A DNA stretch of 64,000 bases from Rhizobium mesosinicum (GTDB lineage: Bacteria; Pseudomonadota; Alphaproteobacteria; Rhizobiales; Rhizobiaceae): assembly GCF_019511345.1 (NCBI RefSeq), contig NZ_JAEUAK010000004.1:434001-498000 (forward strand). The letters run 5' to 3'. Below, in pieces: positions 53,467 to 61,278 of this stretch; within the stretch, counting starts at the first letter, position 1; every line of letters begins with the position of its first letter. The position numbers and the translations under genes were made by a program. A model generated the notes under the pieces. That model was given only the letters and a program-made list of their open reading frames with translations, did not search any database and was not told the origin of the DNA.

Positions 53467-53934
53467 ATGGGCATTATCGTCTGGTGCGTTCTTTTCGCCA
53501 TCGTCATCTTCATCGCCTACGTGGCGACGCGCATGGCTGCTCAGAACAAGGAAGATGGCCTGCACGACACGGGCCTTGCCATCATCGAATTCGGCCGCGC
53601 ATTCCCCAATGAGGCGATCCGTCAGCTTCAGGCGACAGCCGATGGGCAGGCCGTCTTCGTGCGTCTGCATGACAACAAGGCGGGCTTCATGCGCAACATG
53701 TCGCGCCATTTCGCTTGCCATCTGATCGAGCCGGGCACGGTGCGCGTTCTGGCGTCTGAAACGGGCAAGGGGCTGAGCATCGAATTTGCCAACGCCCCCA
53801 ATCACAGCGGCACCTACGAGTTCGCTTCTGCCAAGGAAGCGTCAGAAGTCTCGCTCTGGCTGCTCGGCAATTATGTTGCAGAGCAGGACAAGGAACTGCC
53901 TGTGCCGAATACCTCGACGGTGAACGGCCACTAA
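53467..53934 (+). CDS. Membrane-anchored protein of unknown function
   Basis: A 155-residue protein with one N-terminal helix (about 2-22, GIIVWCVLFAIVIFIAYVATR) and a soluble domain of about 125 residues. The mature domain has a compact alpha/beta pattern with a conserved-looking GFMRNMSRHFACHLIEPG stretch. I cannot name the family. It sits after the complex I assembly-like genes, 68 bp away, and its stop is two bases from that of the convergent trmFO. Confidence 0.7.
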   Translation: MGIIVWCVLFAIVIFIAYVATRMAAQNKEDGLHDTGLAIIEFGRAFPNEAIRQLQATADGQAVFVRLHDNKAGFMRNMSRHFACHLIEPGTVRVLASETGKGLSIEFANAPNHSGTYEFASAKEASEVSLWLLGNYVAEQDKELPVPNTSTVNGH

Positions 53935-53936
53935 AC

Positions 53937-55370
53937 TCAGGCGCTTTCGGCGCGTTCGACATCCTGCCCGAGCCACGCGGCGCAATCTGAAAGTGCCCGC
54001 TTGGCGATCAGCTGACGCTTCATGATCGTCTTATCCTTGCCCCGGAAGCGCTTAACGCCTTCAGGCTTGACGATGGAACCTGCCTGAAGCTCCGGAAACA
54101 ACCCGAAATTGATATTCATTGGCTGGAAGGAGCGCTTACCCGGCTCCTCGTCAGTGACCAGATGGCCGCCAGTGATATGGCCAAGAAGCGACCCGAGCGC
54201 TGTTGTTGCGGGGGGAAGCGAAACTGGTTCTCCCTTACGTTCCGCAGCGGCAAAGCGGCCGGCCAGCAGACCCACGCTTGCGCTTTCGACATAACCTTCG
54301 CAGCCGGTGATCTGGCCGGCAAAGCGCAGGCCCGGCCGCGATTTCAAGGTTAGCGACGGATCGAGCAGGGTGGGCGAATTGATGTAGGTATTGCGGTGCA
54401 GACCGCCGAGCCGGGCAAATTCGGCATTCTCAAGCCCTGGGATCATGCGGAAGATATCGGCCTGGGCGCCATATTTCAGCTTCGTTTGGAAGCCGACCAT
54501 GTTGTAGAGCGTGCCAAGCGCATTGTCCTGGCGAAGCTGTACGACGGCATAGGCTTTCACGGTCGGATTATGCGCGTTGGTGAGGCCCATCGGCTTCATG
54601 GGCCCATGGCGCAGCGTTTCGCGTCCGCGCTCGGCCATCACCTCGATTGGCAGGCACCCGTCGAAATAGGGCGTGCCCTCCCATTCCTTGAAGCCGACCG
54701 TATCGCCAGCCGTGAGGGCATCGACGAAGGCATTGTATTGCTCCTCGGTCATCGGGCAGTTGATATAGTCCTTGCCCGTGCCGCCGGGACCGATCTTGTC
54801 GTAGCGGGACTGATACCAGCAGATATCCATGTCGATGCTGTCGCGGTAGACGATCGGCGCGATGGCATCGAAGAAGGCAAGAGAATCCTCACCCGTTTCC
54901 GCCTGGATCGCGCCTGCTAGTGACGGCGCGGTCAGGGGACCGGTGGCGATAATGGCCAAATCCCAGTCCTTCGGCGGCAGGCCGGAAATCTCCTCGCGCA
55001 CGACCGTGATCATCGGATGCTCGTGGATCGCCTTGGTTACGGCGTCAGAAAAGCCATCGCGGTCGACGGCCAGTGCGCCGCCTGCCGGCACCTGATGTTT
55101 GTCGGCCGACGCCATGATCAATGAACCAGCCATGCGCATTTCTGCATGGATGACGCCAACGGCGTTGCTGGTAGCATCATCCGAGCGGAAGGAGTTGGAG
55201 CAGACGAGCTCGGCAAGCCCATCGGTCTTGTGCGCATCCGTGCCGCGAACGCCGCGCATTTCATGCAAGATTACGGGAACGCCGGCATTGGCGATCTGCC
55301 ACGCAGCTTCGGAGCCGGCCAGTCCGCCGCCGATGACATGAATAGGGGAGTAGGAGGAATTATCGGTCAT
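53937..55370 (-). CDS. trmFO: Folate-dependent tRNA (uracil-54-C5)-methyltransferase
   Basis: A 477-residue FAD enzyme that makes ribothymidine at position 54 of tRNAs using methylenetetrahydrofolate. It opens with the dinucleotide loop [18 protein letters not shown]. The GidA-like core follows: [35 protein letters not shown] and [20 protein letters not shown]. TrmFO rather than MnmG is indicated by the length and by these blocks. ATG at 55370. Confidence 0.93.
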   Translation of the reverse strand: MTDNSSYSPIHVIGGGLAGSEAAWQIANAGVPVILHEMRGVRGTDAHKTDGLAELVCSNSFRSDDATSNAVGVIHAEMRMAGSLIMASADKHQVPAGGALAVDRDGFSDAVTKAIHEHPMITVVREEISGLPPKDWDLAIIATGPLTAPSLAGAIQAETGEDSLAFFDAIAPIVYRDSIDMDICWYQSRYDKIGPGGTGKDYINCPMTEEQYNAFVDALTAGDTVGFKEWEGTPYFDGCLPIEVMAERGRETLRHGPMKPMGLTNAHNPTVKAYAVVQLRQDNALGTLYNMVGFQTKLKYGAQADIFRMIPGLENAEFARLGGLHRNTYINSPTLLDPSLTLKSRPGLRFAGQITGCEGYVESASVGLLAGRFAAAERKGEPVSLPPATTALGSLLGHITGGHLVTDEEPGKRSFQPMNINFGLFPELQAGSIVKPEGVKRFRGKDKTIMKRQLIAKRALSDCAAWLGQDVERAESA

Positions 55371-55415
55371 TGGCGGCTGATATCACGCCAGCACATGCGA
55401 TCCAACAATAGAATC

Positions 55416-55438
55416 AAAAACGGCGCCTGCTGGCGCCG
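55416..55438 (-). terminator. Intrinsic terminator after the 55447-55761 gene
   Basis: CGGCGCC/GGCGCCG (55421-55427 with 55432-55438), 4-base loop. On the minus strand a TTTTT run (55420-55416) follows. Confidence 0.88.
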
Positions 55439-55446
55439 CAACGTGA

Positions 55447-55761
55447 TCAACTCTGCTCTCGCGTTCCGGGCGATGCTTCGCGCTGGTCAGCATCTTCGAG
55501 ATCGGCATCGACAATGTAGGCATCCCCATGTTCGCGTGCTGCTTCGCGTTGTGCAGCAAGTTTCGGAAGATCGTCGGGAGTCGTTTCTTCCGTATGTTCG
55601 TTGAACGTGTCTATTTCACCCTTTGTGGATGGAGCGTCCTTACGTCGGGCATTCAGCGCCCGGGAGGTTTCGTCCATAATTTCGCGCCGACGCGCATCGG
55701 CAGCTGGGCTGTCTTCCGCCCGTGCATCGTCAGTTGCTTTTTCGGAAATGGTTCTCGCCAT
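55447..55761 (-). CDS. Acidic, disordered protein of unknown function
   Basis: A 104-residue, highly charged protein with no membrane segment: ARRREIMDETSRALNARRKDAP, then GEIDTFNEHTEETTPDDLPK. It looks disordered and could be a stress or DNA-associated factor. Strong GGAGG site at the ATG (55761). It begins 4 bp after the stop of the upstream gene at 55766-56005, so the pair is an operon with one terminator. No family recognised. Confidence 0.65.
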   Translation of the reverse strand: MARTISEKATDDARAEDSPAADARRREIMDETSRALNARRKDAPSTKGEIDTFNEHTEETTPDDLPKLAAQREAAREHGDAYIVDADLEDADQREASPGTREQS

Positions 55762-55765
55762 GATG

Positions 55766-56005
55766 TTACCTCCAGAAACGGCTGGTCTCGACGGACTGGC
55801 GGCCCAGCAGATAGCCGATGCTGAAAGCGAGAACCCCAATGCCGACAACTACAGAGCTGGCGGTATGGGAATGATCGGCCGCACCCGTTGCGACCGCTCG
55901 CACCTCGCGTTTGACCGCAGAGGCGGTGTTCGATGCAGTCTTTCTGATGCCTTCGCGCTTGTTCACCGGCTGCCCGGTAAAACCGGCATTGAGTTGGTTT
56001 GCCAT
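55766..56005 (-). CDS. Small single-helix membrane protein
   Basis: A 79-residue protein with a basic N-terminal half (VNKREGIRKTASNTASAVKREVR) and a C-terminal membrane helix at about 51-68 (ASSVVVGIGVLAFSIGYLLG). The orientation resembles DUF883/ElaB-type ribosome-associated proteins, whose C-terminal helix has a GxxxG motif, but it is shorter. Strong AGGAGA site at the ATG (56005). It forms an operon with the acidic gene at 55447-55761. Confidence 0.65.
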   Translation of the reverse strand: MANQLNAGFTGQPVNKREGIRKTASNTASAVKREVRAVATGAADHSHTASSVVVGIGVLAFSIGYLLGRQSVETSRFWR

Positions 56006-56082
56006 GGGTGGTCTCCTTTCATGAAGGAGAACTGACGGAAGGCTGTCGGGTTCCGCTAAACAACGAGTAAAGCTCAAAAACG

Positions 56083-56108
56083 AAAACGGCGCCTGATGGC
56101 GCCGTTTT
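56083..56108 (-). terminator. Intrinsic terminator of the first DUF1127 gene
   Basis: A perfect 11-base stem AAAACGGCGCC/GGCGCCGTTTT (56083-56093 with 56098-56108), 4-base loop. Confidence 0.9.
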
Positions 56109-56127
56109 GGAGAATGGTCGCTTACTA

Positions 56128-56271
56128 CTAGCGGAACGAGCGGGACGCGATGCCGCGGATGTCGTAGCGGCTGACGCCGATATCGGCGAGCGTCTGGTTG
56201 GACAGGTTGCCAAGTTCGTTGAGCGTACGGCGGTAGCTAATCCAGCTCTTTGCAATGCGAATCGGGTTCAT
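56128..56271 (-). CDS. DUF1127 (YjiS-like) microprotein
   Basis: A 47-residue basic protein: MNPIRIAKSWISYRRTLNEL, then GNLSNQTLADIGVSRYDIRG and a short Arg/Ser end. The L..LSxxxLxDIGxxRxDI core is the DUF1127 signature. Small DUF1127 proteins in Agrobacterium affect phosphate and RNA metabolism. A very good GAGGAAGAG ribosome site precedes the ATG at 56271. It has its own terminator. Confidence 0.88.
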   Translation of the reverse strand: MNPIRIAKSWISYRRTLNELGNLSNQTLADIGVSRYDIRGIASRSFR

Positions 56272-56489
56272 GGTCTCTTCCTCAGATGTCTTGTGCAGGC
56301 AGCGGGATCGCTGTCTCTGCGGTTGACATCTATATAATCGAGGCCCTGGAGATTGTGCAGTGCAAATAAAAGGCGTCTGCTATGCAATTGTGCACTCTGG
56401 TGCCCGCTAATTATGCAACGCGCGATTTTTGAGCGGGCCAGGAATTAACTCTTTCGCAACCTTACGGCAGCGAGTGCATGCGCAAAAAG

Positions 56490-56521
56490 AAAACGCCCGC
56501 TGCGGGAGCAGCAGGCGTTTT
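56490..56521 (-). terminator. Intrinsic terminator of the second DUF1127 gene
   Basis: A 14-base stem (56490-56503 with 56508-56521; AAAACGCC... and ...GGCGTTTT), 4-base loop, one wobble that pairs as G-U on the minus-strand RNA. Confidence 0.88.
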
Positions 56522-56562
56522 AGAAAGGCAATCTGCTTGGGAGGAGCAGCGATTACCTGTAC

Positions 56563-56709
56563 TTAGCGGGCGGCAGCTTCGCGGGCAACGCGATGTATGT
56601 CCGAACGGTCGATACCGAGGTCATGCAATTCGCGGTTGGTCATGCGGCCGAGTTCAGTAACGGTCTGACGATACTTGCGCCAGTTATTGAAAGAGCGAGA
56701 GAAGTTCAT
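56563..56709 (-). CDS. DUF1127 (YjiS-like) microprotein
   Basis: A 48-residue basic protein: MNFSRSFNNWRKYRQTVTEL, then GRMTNRELHDLGIDRSDIHR and a short Ala/Arg end. It is related to its neighbour but clearly diverged. The ATG at 56709 has an AGGAAAGGGG site. With the gene at 56128-56271 it forms a pair of separately terminated DUF1127 genes on the same strand. Confidence 0.87.
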   Translation of the reverse strand: MNFSRSFNNWRKYRQTVTELGRMTNRELHDLGIDRSDIHRVAREAAAR

Positions 56710-57124
56710 GTTAATCCCCTTTCCTAGGGCTTGATCCTGCCAGCAGCCCGTCTCCGGCGCTGACCTCTATCTGATGACCAGAATATATGTTGCGCCGCGA
56801 AGAACTAACAGAGCCAAGATTTCAGGTCACCTATGCGCAAATCGCAAAGCTTAGGCCATGATTCTCCCGCTTTGACCATTTTTTTATCAATGAATAGGCT
56901 GAACGATTTTTTCTTAGGCTGCCGTGTTCTCGGAAGGATATTCGACCTGCAGCGGCGCCCGCGACGGTCTTCTCTGTAGCCGCATGTCCGAATGGATATC
57001 CGGAACGGGCCTCCGCGCGCCGAAGCGCTCTCCCGACTGTCCGATGCGGCTTAACGGTTGCTTTACCTTGATTCACGCGAAAGCCCGAAAAGGTAGGATA
57101 CTAATCGTTTAATCACTTGTTAAG
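56710..57124. other. Interval between the DUF1127 gene and the sRNA
   Basis: 415 bp with no supported gene. AT-rich stretches near 56790 and 56875-56900 probably include the promoter of the DUF1127 gene. Short frames lack ribosome sites. Confidence 0.5.
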
Positions 57125-57247
57125 AAAAACGCCCACCGGGGGAGGATCCGGTGGGCGTCATGATGGTGACTGGCAACTGGGAGGAGGAGTGTTGCCAGTC
57201 TATCGCAGGGCGCTGGGAGGAGGAGTGCGCATCTGCGAATCTCGTCA
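57125..57247 (-). ncRNA. Alpha-r14-like small RNA with anti-Shine-Dalgarno loops
   Basis: On the minus strand three hairpins follow each other. The first has GCGC arms (57227-57230 with 57210-57213). The second has perfect 10-base arms GACTGGCAAC (57200-57191 with 57177-57168). The third is an 11-base terminator stem (57158-57148 with 57139-57129) followed by TTTTTC. The first two loops are identical, ACTCCTCCTCCCA, and the third reads ATCCTCCC. Three unpaired CCTCCC motifs on an sRNA of about 120 nt are the hallmark of the rhizobial alpha-r14 family (NfeR1 in S. meliloti). The 5' end is estimated. Confidence 0.82.
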
Positions 57248-57550
57248 CGGGCATACGTCCGCGGGCGTCCGGAAAACCGGGCCGGGGCGCCATCCCCGTA
57301 CTTCGATATACGGTAAATAGTATGACTTTTGATTGTTTTGCAGTGCAATATAATCATGGTGGCTATGCGGCTCATGCATGCCTTGCGCGTAATGATCATA
57401 TATTAGCAATGATGCGGTTAGCGCTTGGTTAATGGCTGCCCCAATTAAGACCAATGAGGAATTTGAGTATTTTAAATGCCGGCATTTCCGCGTGCCGATC
57501 TTGCGCTATAAATGCAGAAGCAAAAATGACGGATCAATGCGGGGCAGGGC
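57248..57550. other. Region between the sRNA and the DUF2157 gene
   Basis: About 300 bp. An AT-rich part at 57305-57420 probably contains the sRNA promoter (a TACTAT-like -10 on the minus strand near 57315) and the promoter of the downstream plus-strand gene. No gene is supported. Confidence 0.45.
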
Positions 57551-58669
57551 ATGTATCGCGGCAGATTGGGGCGGGATCTCTCGCTCTGGGTGGAGAAGGG
57601 ACTTCTTGAGGAAGTGACGGCAAAGACGCTGCTTGCCGAATACGATACGCGTCCGGCCAGCTTCAGCGTCGGCCGCGTGCTGATGGGATTGGCGGCCGTG
57701 CTGCTCGGGGCGGCCCTTCTGCTTCTCGTCGCTTCGAACTGGGAGTATATCCCCCGCCTCGTCCGCGTCGGCCTGATGCTGGCGCTCATCTGGGCGGTTC
57801 ACATCGGCGCTGCACTTCTTCTTATGCGTAGTGCGGTCGCCAGCGCCGGCGGTCTGCTCATCGTCGGTGCGCTGAGCTTCGGCGGTGCCATCTCGCTCAT
57901 CGGCCAGATGTATCACCTCTCGGGCGACGAACAGACGGTGATGTACCTCTGGTTTGCCGTAGCAACCGTTTCAGCAACCCTTTTCCGCTCGGCTGCAGTG
58001 ACCGTTGTCGCAGGCTTCCTCTCTTGGGCCTCCTTTGCAGTCTATCTTGAGAGTTTCGACACGCGCTGGGTCGGCTTTGGCCCCTATGCGCCGCTTGTCA
58101 TGGCGACTGTCGTCATCGGGCTGGTGCGCTTTACCGGCGCCGAGCGGGCGCGTCATCTCGCCTATCTGCTGGTGGTCGGCTGGCTCGCTTGGCTCTATGT
58201 GCTGACTGAAGAGATATCCGTGGCGATCGCCTTCGCCGTGCTCGGCATGGTGGCTTTCCTGTTGACAGCCTTGCCCATCCGCCCGATTTCTACGCTCGTC
58301 AAAACTGCCGGCGCCGCTCCGGCATTTTATAGTTTCCTTGTCGCCATCATGGGATTGCTCCTGCTTCATGCCGAAATGGATGAGGGCGGGCGTATGGTCG
58401 TGATCGGCCTGCTGACGCTTGCTGCCGCCGTTGCGGCGATCGCGCTGCATGGGCGGGACAATGGAGCGGTACGTTATCTGGCCTATGGCGCCTTCGCTGC
58501 CGAGATGCTCTATCTGGCCTCGGTGACGGTCGGCACGATCTTGGGCACGTCGAGCCTCTTCCTGTTCTCGGGACTGATGGTCGCTGCCGTCGCCTGGGTC
58601 GTCATCCGCCTCGAAAGACGCTTCGCGGCCGGACCGGAATCAATAGAGGCAGGGGAGGAACGCGCATGA
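57551..58669 (+). CDS. DUF2157-domain membrane protein
   Basis: A 372-residue protein. A soluble N-terminus of about 40 residues (SLWVEKGLLEEVTAKTLLAEY) is followed by about ten membrane helices, starting GRVLMGLAAVLLGAALLLLVASNWEYIPRLVR, the DUF2157 signature. Function unknown. The stop overlaps the start of the next gene by four bases (ATGA), and DUF2157 proteins are commonly paired with GDYXXLXY proteins, as here. Confidence 0.85.
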   Translation: MYRGRLGRDLSLWVEKGLLEEVTAKTLLAEYDTRPASFSVGRVLMGLAAVLLGAALLLLVASNWEYIPRLVRVGLMLALIWAVHIGAALLLMRSAVASAGGLLIVGALSFGGAISLIGQMYHLSGDEQTVMYLWFAVATVSATLFRSAAVTVVAGFLSWASFAVYLESFDTRWVGFGPYAPLVMATVVIGLVRFTGAERARHLAYLLVVGWLAWLYVLTEEISVAIAFAVLGMVAFLLTALPIRPISTLVKTAGAAPAFYSFLVAIMGLLLLHAEMDEGGRMVVIGLLTLAAAVAAIALHGRDNGAVRYLAYGAFAAEMLYLASVTVGTILGTSSLFLFSGLMVAAVAWVVIRLERRFAAGPESIEAGEERA

Positions 58670-59256
58670 GCTTTGCCTTCGCAAAACCGCAGACCGGCCG
58701 CTTCTATATTGTTGCCGCGATCCTCGTTGCTGGCCTGCAGACGCTGATCCTCGGTTACATCATCCAGAGCCGCGCTTCTATCCTGGCAAGCGGCACCGAA
58801 GTACTGCTGAAGACGGCTCCGGTTGATCCGCGGGATTTCCTGCGTGGCGACTACGTGGTGCTGAATTACGATATATCGTCGGTCCCTGTCTCGACAGTCA
58901 TCGGCGGCATTCCGGCAGAAGCCGGCGAGCAGACCCTCTGGGTGCGCCTCAAGCGCCAGCAGGATGGGTTCTGGGGTATTGTCGAATCGTCCTTTGGGGA
59001 ACTGCCGGTCACCTCAGATACGGTCGTACTGCGCAGCCTGCCTTTCTACAGCTATGGTCCCGACAACGGCGAAACCATCCGGGTCGAATACGGGATAGAG
59101 CGCTATTACGTGCCGGAAGGCGAGGGCAAGCCATTGGAGGAGGCCCGTAACGAGGGCGTCGTTTCGATTGCCGCCAGCGTTTCATCATCCGGTGCCGCGC
59201 AGATCCGCAGCCTCGTTGTGGACGGCAAGCCGACCTATGAAGAGCCTCTCTATTGA
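58666..59256 (+). CDS. GDYXXLXY-domain membrane protein
   Basis: A 196-residue protein with one N-terminal helix (about 15-35, FYIVAAILVAGLQTLILGYII). A periplasmic domain follows that holds the name motif GDYVVLNY at about 61-68 (DPRDFLRGDYVVLNY). The C-terminal part binds no obvious cofactor. It is translationally coupled with the DUF2157 gene. The pair probably forms an inner-membrane complex; its job is unknown. Confidence 0.85.
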   Translation: MSFAFAKPQTGRFYIVAAILVAGLQTLILGYIIQSRASILASGTEVLLKTAPVDPRDFLRGDYVVLNYDISSVPVSTVIGGIPAEAGEQTLWVRLKRQQDGFWGIVESSFGELPVTSDTVVLRSLPFYSYGPDNGETIRVEYGIERYYVPEGEGKPLEEARNEGVVSIAASVSSSGAAQIRSLVVDGKPTYEEPLY

Positions 59257-59409
59257 GAGCCGGCATGACTGATGGGAACGGTGGGCTTTTGCCGCAAATC
59301 CCTGTCATTTGCCGTTCATTTTTCCTTTGCCTGTTCTAAATCGGGTGATATAGAGACGCCGCGCTCCGGAAGGCCTCATGCGCAGGCATATGCATGCGGT
59401 TTTGCGAAC

Positions 59410-59494
<85 letters not shown>

Positions 59495-59557
59495 AGCTGC
59501 CTTGCAGGGCGGGAGGACTGGAACTTAGTTGTCCCGGATACCCGGAAAGCGAGTGCT

Positions 59558-59576
59558 GTTCCGCTTAAAGCGGAAC
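59558..59576. repeat. Perfect 19-base palindrome upstream of tig
   Basis: GTTCCGCTT and AAGCGGAAC separated by one base, 105 bp before the trigger-factor start and 64 bp after tRNA-Leu. It could be an operator, or a hairpin that processes or ends the tRNA transcript. A T-run is missing on both sides. Confidence 0.5.
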
Positions 59577-59681
59577 GAACAGGAATTGAGAAAAAGCCAC
59601 GCGCGGCAGTTGGCCGGCGTCGTGCTCACCGAAACGAACGGCGTCTGGGCACGGCCGCCACGGAAATGAAGGTAGGAAGAC

Positions 59682-61175
59682 ATGCAGGTTATCGAAACGC
59701 TCGCTGAAGGGCTGAAGCGCGAAATCAAGGTCGTTATCCCGGCCAAGGACATGGAAAGCAAGCTGAACGAACGCCTCGCAGACGTGAAGGACAAGGTTCG
59801 CATCAACGGTTTCCGTCCGGGCAAAGTTCCGCCCGCTCACCTCAAGAAGGTCTATGGCAAGTCCATCATGGCAGATCTGGTCAACGAGATCGTTCGCGAC
59901 CAACCGACCCAGATCCTGTCCAGCCGTGGCGAAAAGTCGGCTACCCAGCCGGAAATCAACATGACCGAAGACAAGGACGAGGCGGAAAAGATTCTCGCTG
60001 CCCAGCAGGATTTCGAATTCACCCTGTCCTATGAAGTTCTTCCGCCGATCGAACTGAAGTCCAACAAGGGCATCAAGGTCACGCGCGAAGTCGTCGATAT
60101 CTCGGACGACGAAGTCAACGAGCAGGTTCTCAAGGTCGCTGAAAGCGCCCGCGACTACGCCGAAAAGAAGGGCAAGGCTGCCAACGGCGACCGCGTCAAG
60201 ATGGACTATGTCGGCAAGGTCGACGGCGTTGCCTTCGATGGCGGCACCGATCAGGACGCTGAACTGGTTCTCGGTTCCGGCCGTTTCATCCCGGGCTTCG
60301 AAGACCAACTCGTCGGCGTCAAGGCCGGCGACGAGAAGACCATCACCGTGACCTTCCCGGCCGACTATCCGGCCAAGAACCTCGCCGGCAAGGAAGCCAC
60401 CTTCGACGTTACCGTCAAGGAAGTCGCTGCTCCGGCTGATGTTGAGATCAACGACGAACTTGCCAAGAAACTCGGCCTCGAATCCGCCGATCGTCTAAAG
60501 GAAATCGTCCGCGGCCAGATCGAATCCCAGTACGGTTCGCTGACGCGCCAGAAGCTGAAGCGCCAGATCCTCGACCAGCTCGACGAGATGTACAAGTTCG
60601 AAACCCCGTCCAAGCTCGTCGAAGCCGAATATAACGGCATCTGGAACCAGGTCAGCAACGACCTCGCCCAGTCCGGCAAGACCTTCGAAGACGAAGACAC
60701 GACCGAAGAAAAGGCACGCGAAGAATACCAGAAGCTCGCCGAGCGTCGCGTCCGCCTCGGCCTCGTTCTCTCCGAAATCGGCGAAAAGGCCGGTGTCGAA
60801 GTCAGCGAAGACGAAATGCAGCGCGCAATCTACGAACAGCTGCGCCAGTATCCGGGCCAGGAGAAGCAGATCCTCGAGTTCTTCCGCAGCCAGCCGGGTG
60901 CCGCCGCTTCGATCCGCGCTCCGATCTTCGAAGAAAAGGTCATCGACCACCTGCTGACCGAAATCGCCGTCACCGACAAGAAGGTGACCAAGGAAGAATT
61001 GCTCGCCGATGAAGAAGGCGAAGGCGCTGAAAAGGCCGACGCCAAGAAGGCTGCTCCGAAGAAGAAGGCTGCGGCCAAGGCCGAATCTTCTCCAGACGCT
61101 GCTGAAGGCGAAGAAGCTGCGCCGAAGAAGAAGGCCGCTCCGAAGAAGAAGGCTTCCGAAGACAGCGCCGAATAA
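59682..61175 (+). CDS. tig: Trigger factor
   Basis: A 497-residue ribosome-bound chaperone. The ribosome-binding signature is [20 protein letters not shown] (about 44-63). The FKBP-type prolyl isomerase domain is near 165-245 ([25 protein letters not shown]), and helical arms follow. From about residue 440 there is a tail of Lys/Ala/Pro repeats (AAPKKKAA three times), resembling histone H1 and absent from E. coli Tig. GGAAG lies six bases before the ATG. It ends at a bidirectional terminator. Confidence 0.96.
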   Translation: MQVIETLAEGLKREIKVVIPAKDMESKLNERLADVKDKVRINGFRPGKVPPAHLKKVYGKSIMADLVNEIVRDQPTQILSSRGEKSATQPEINMTEDKDEAEKILAAQQDFEFTLSYEVLPPIELKSNKGIKVTREVVDISDDEVNEQVLKVAESARDYAEKKGKAANGDRVKMDYVGKVDGVAFDGGTDQDAELVLGSGRFIPGFEDQLVGVKAGDEKTITVTFPADYPAKNLAGKEATFDVTVKEVAAPADVEINDELAKKLGLESADRLKEIVRGQIESQYGSLTRQKLKRQILDQLDEMYKFETPSKLVEAEYNGIWNQVSNDLAQSGKTFEDEDTTEEKAREEYQKLAERRVRLGLVLSEIGEKAGVEVSEDEMQRAIYEQLRQYPGQEKQILEFFRSQPGAAASIRAPIFEEKVIDHLLTEIAVTDKKVTKEELLADEEGEGAEKADAKKAAPKKKAAAKAESSPDAAEGEEAAPKKKAAPKKKASEDSAE

Positions 61176-61200
61176 TCGGCTTTTCTGCACTGAAGTCAAA

Positions 61201-61229
61201 AGCCCTGCCGCTCGCGGCAGGGCTTTTTT
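61201..61229. terminator. Terminator between tig and the radical SAM gene
   Basis: AGCCCTGCCG/CGGCAGGGCT (61201-61210 with 61215-61224), CTCG loop, T6 on the plus strand and TTTT on the minus strand. It serves both convergent genes. Confidence 0.93.
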
Positions 61230-61278
61230 GTTGAAGCCTTTTGTATGGGGCAGGCGATGTGCCTGTCCGGAGTCCGTG

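Noticed and set aside
56831..57076. An 81-codon minus-strand frame between the DUF1127 gene and the sRNA
   Set aside because: Arg-rich random-looking translation and no ribosome site.
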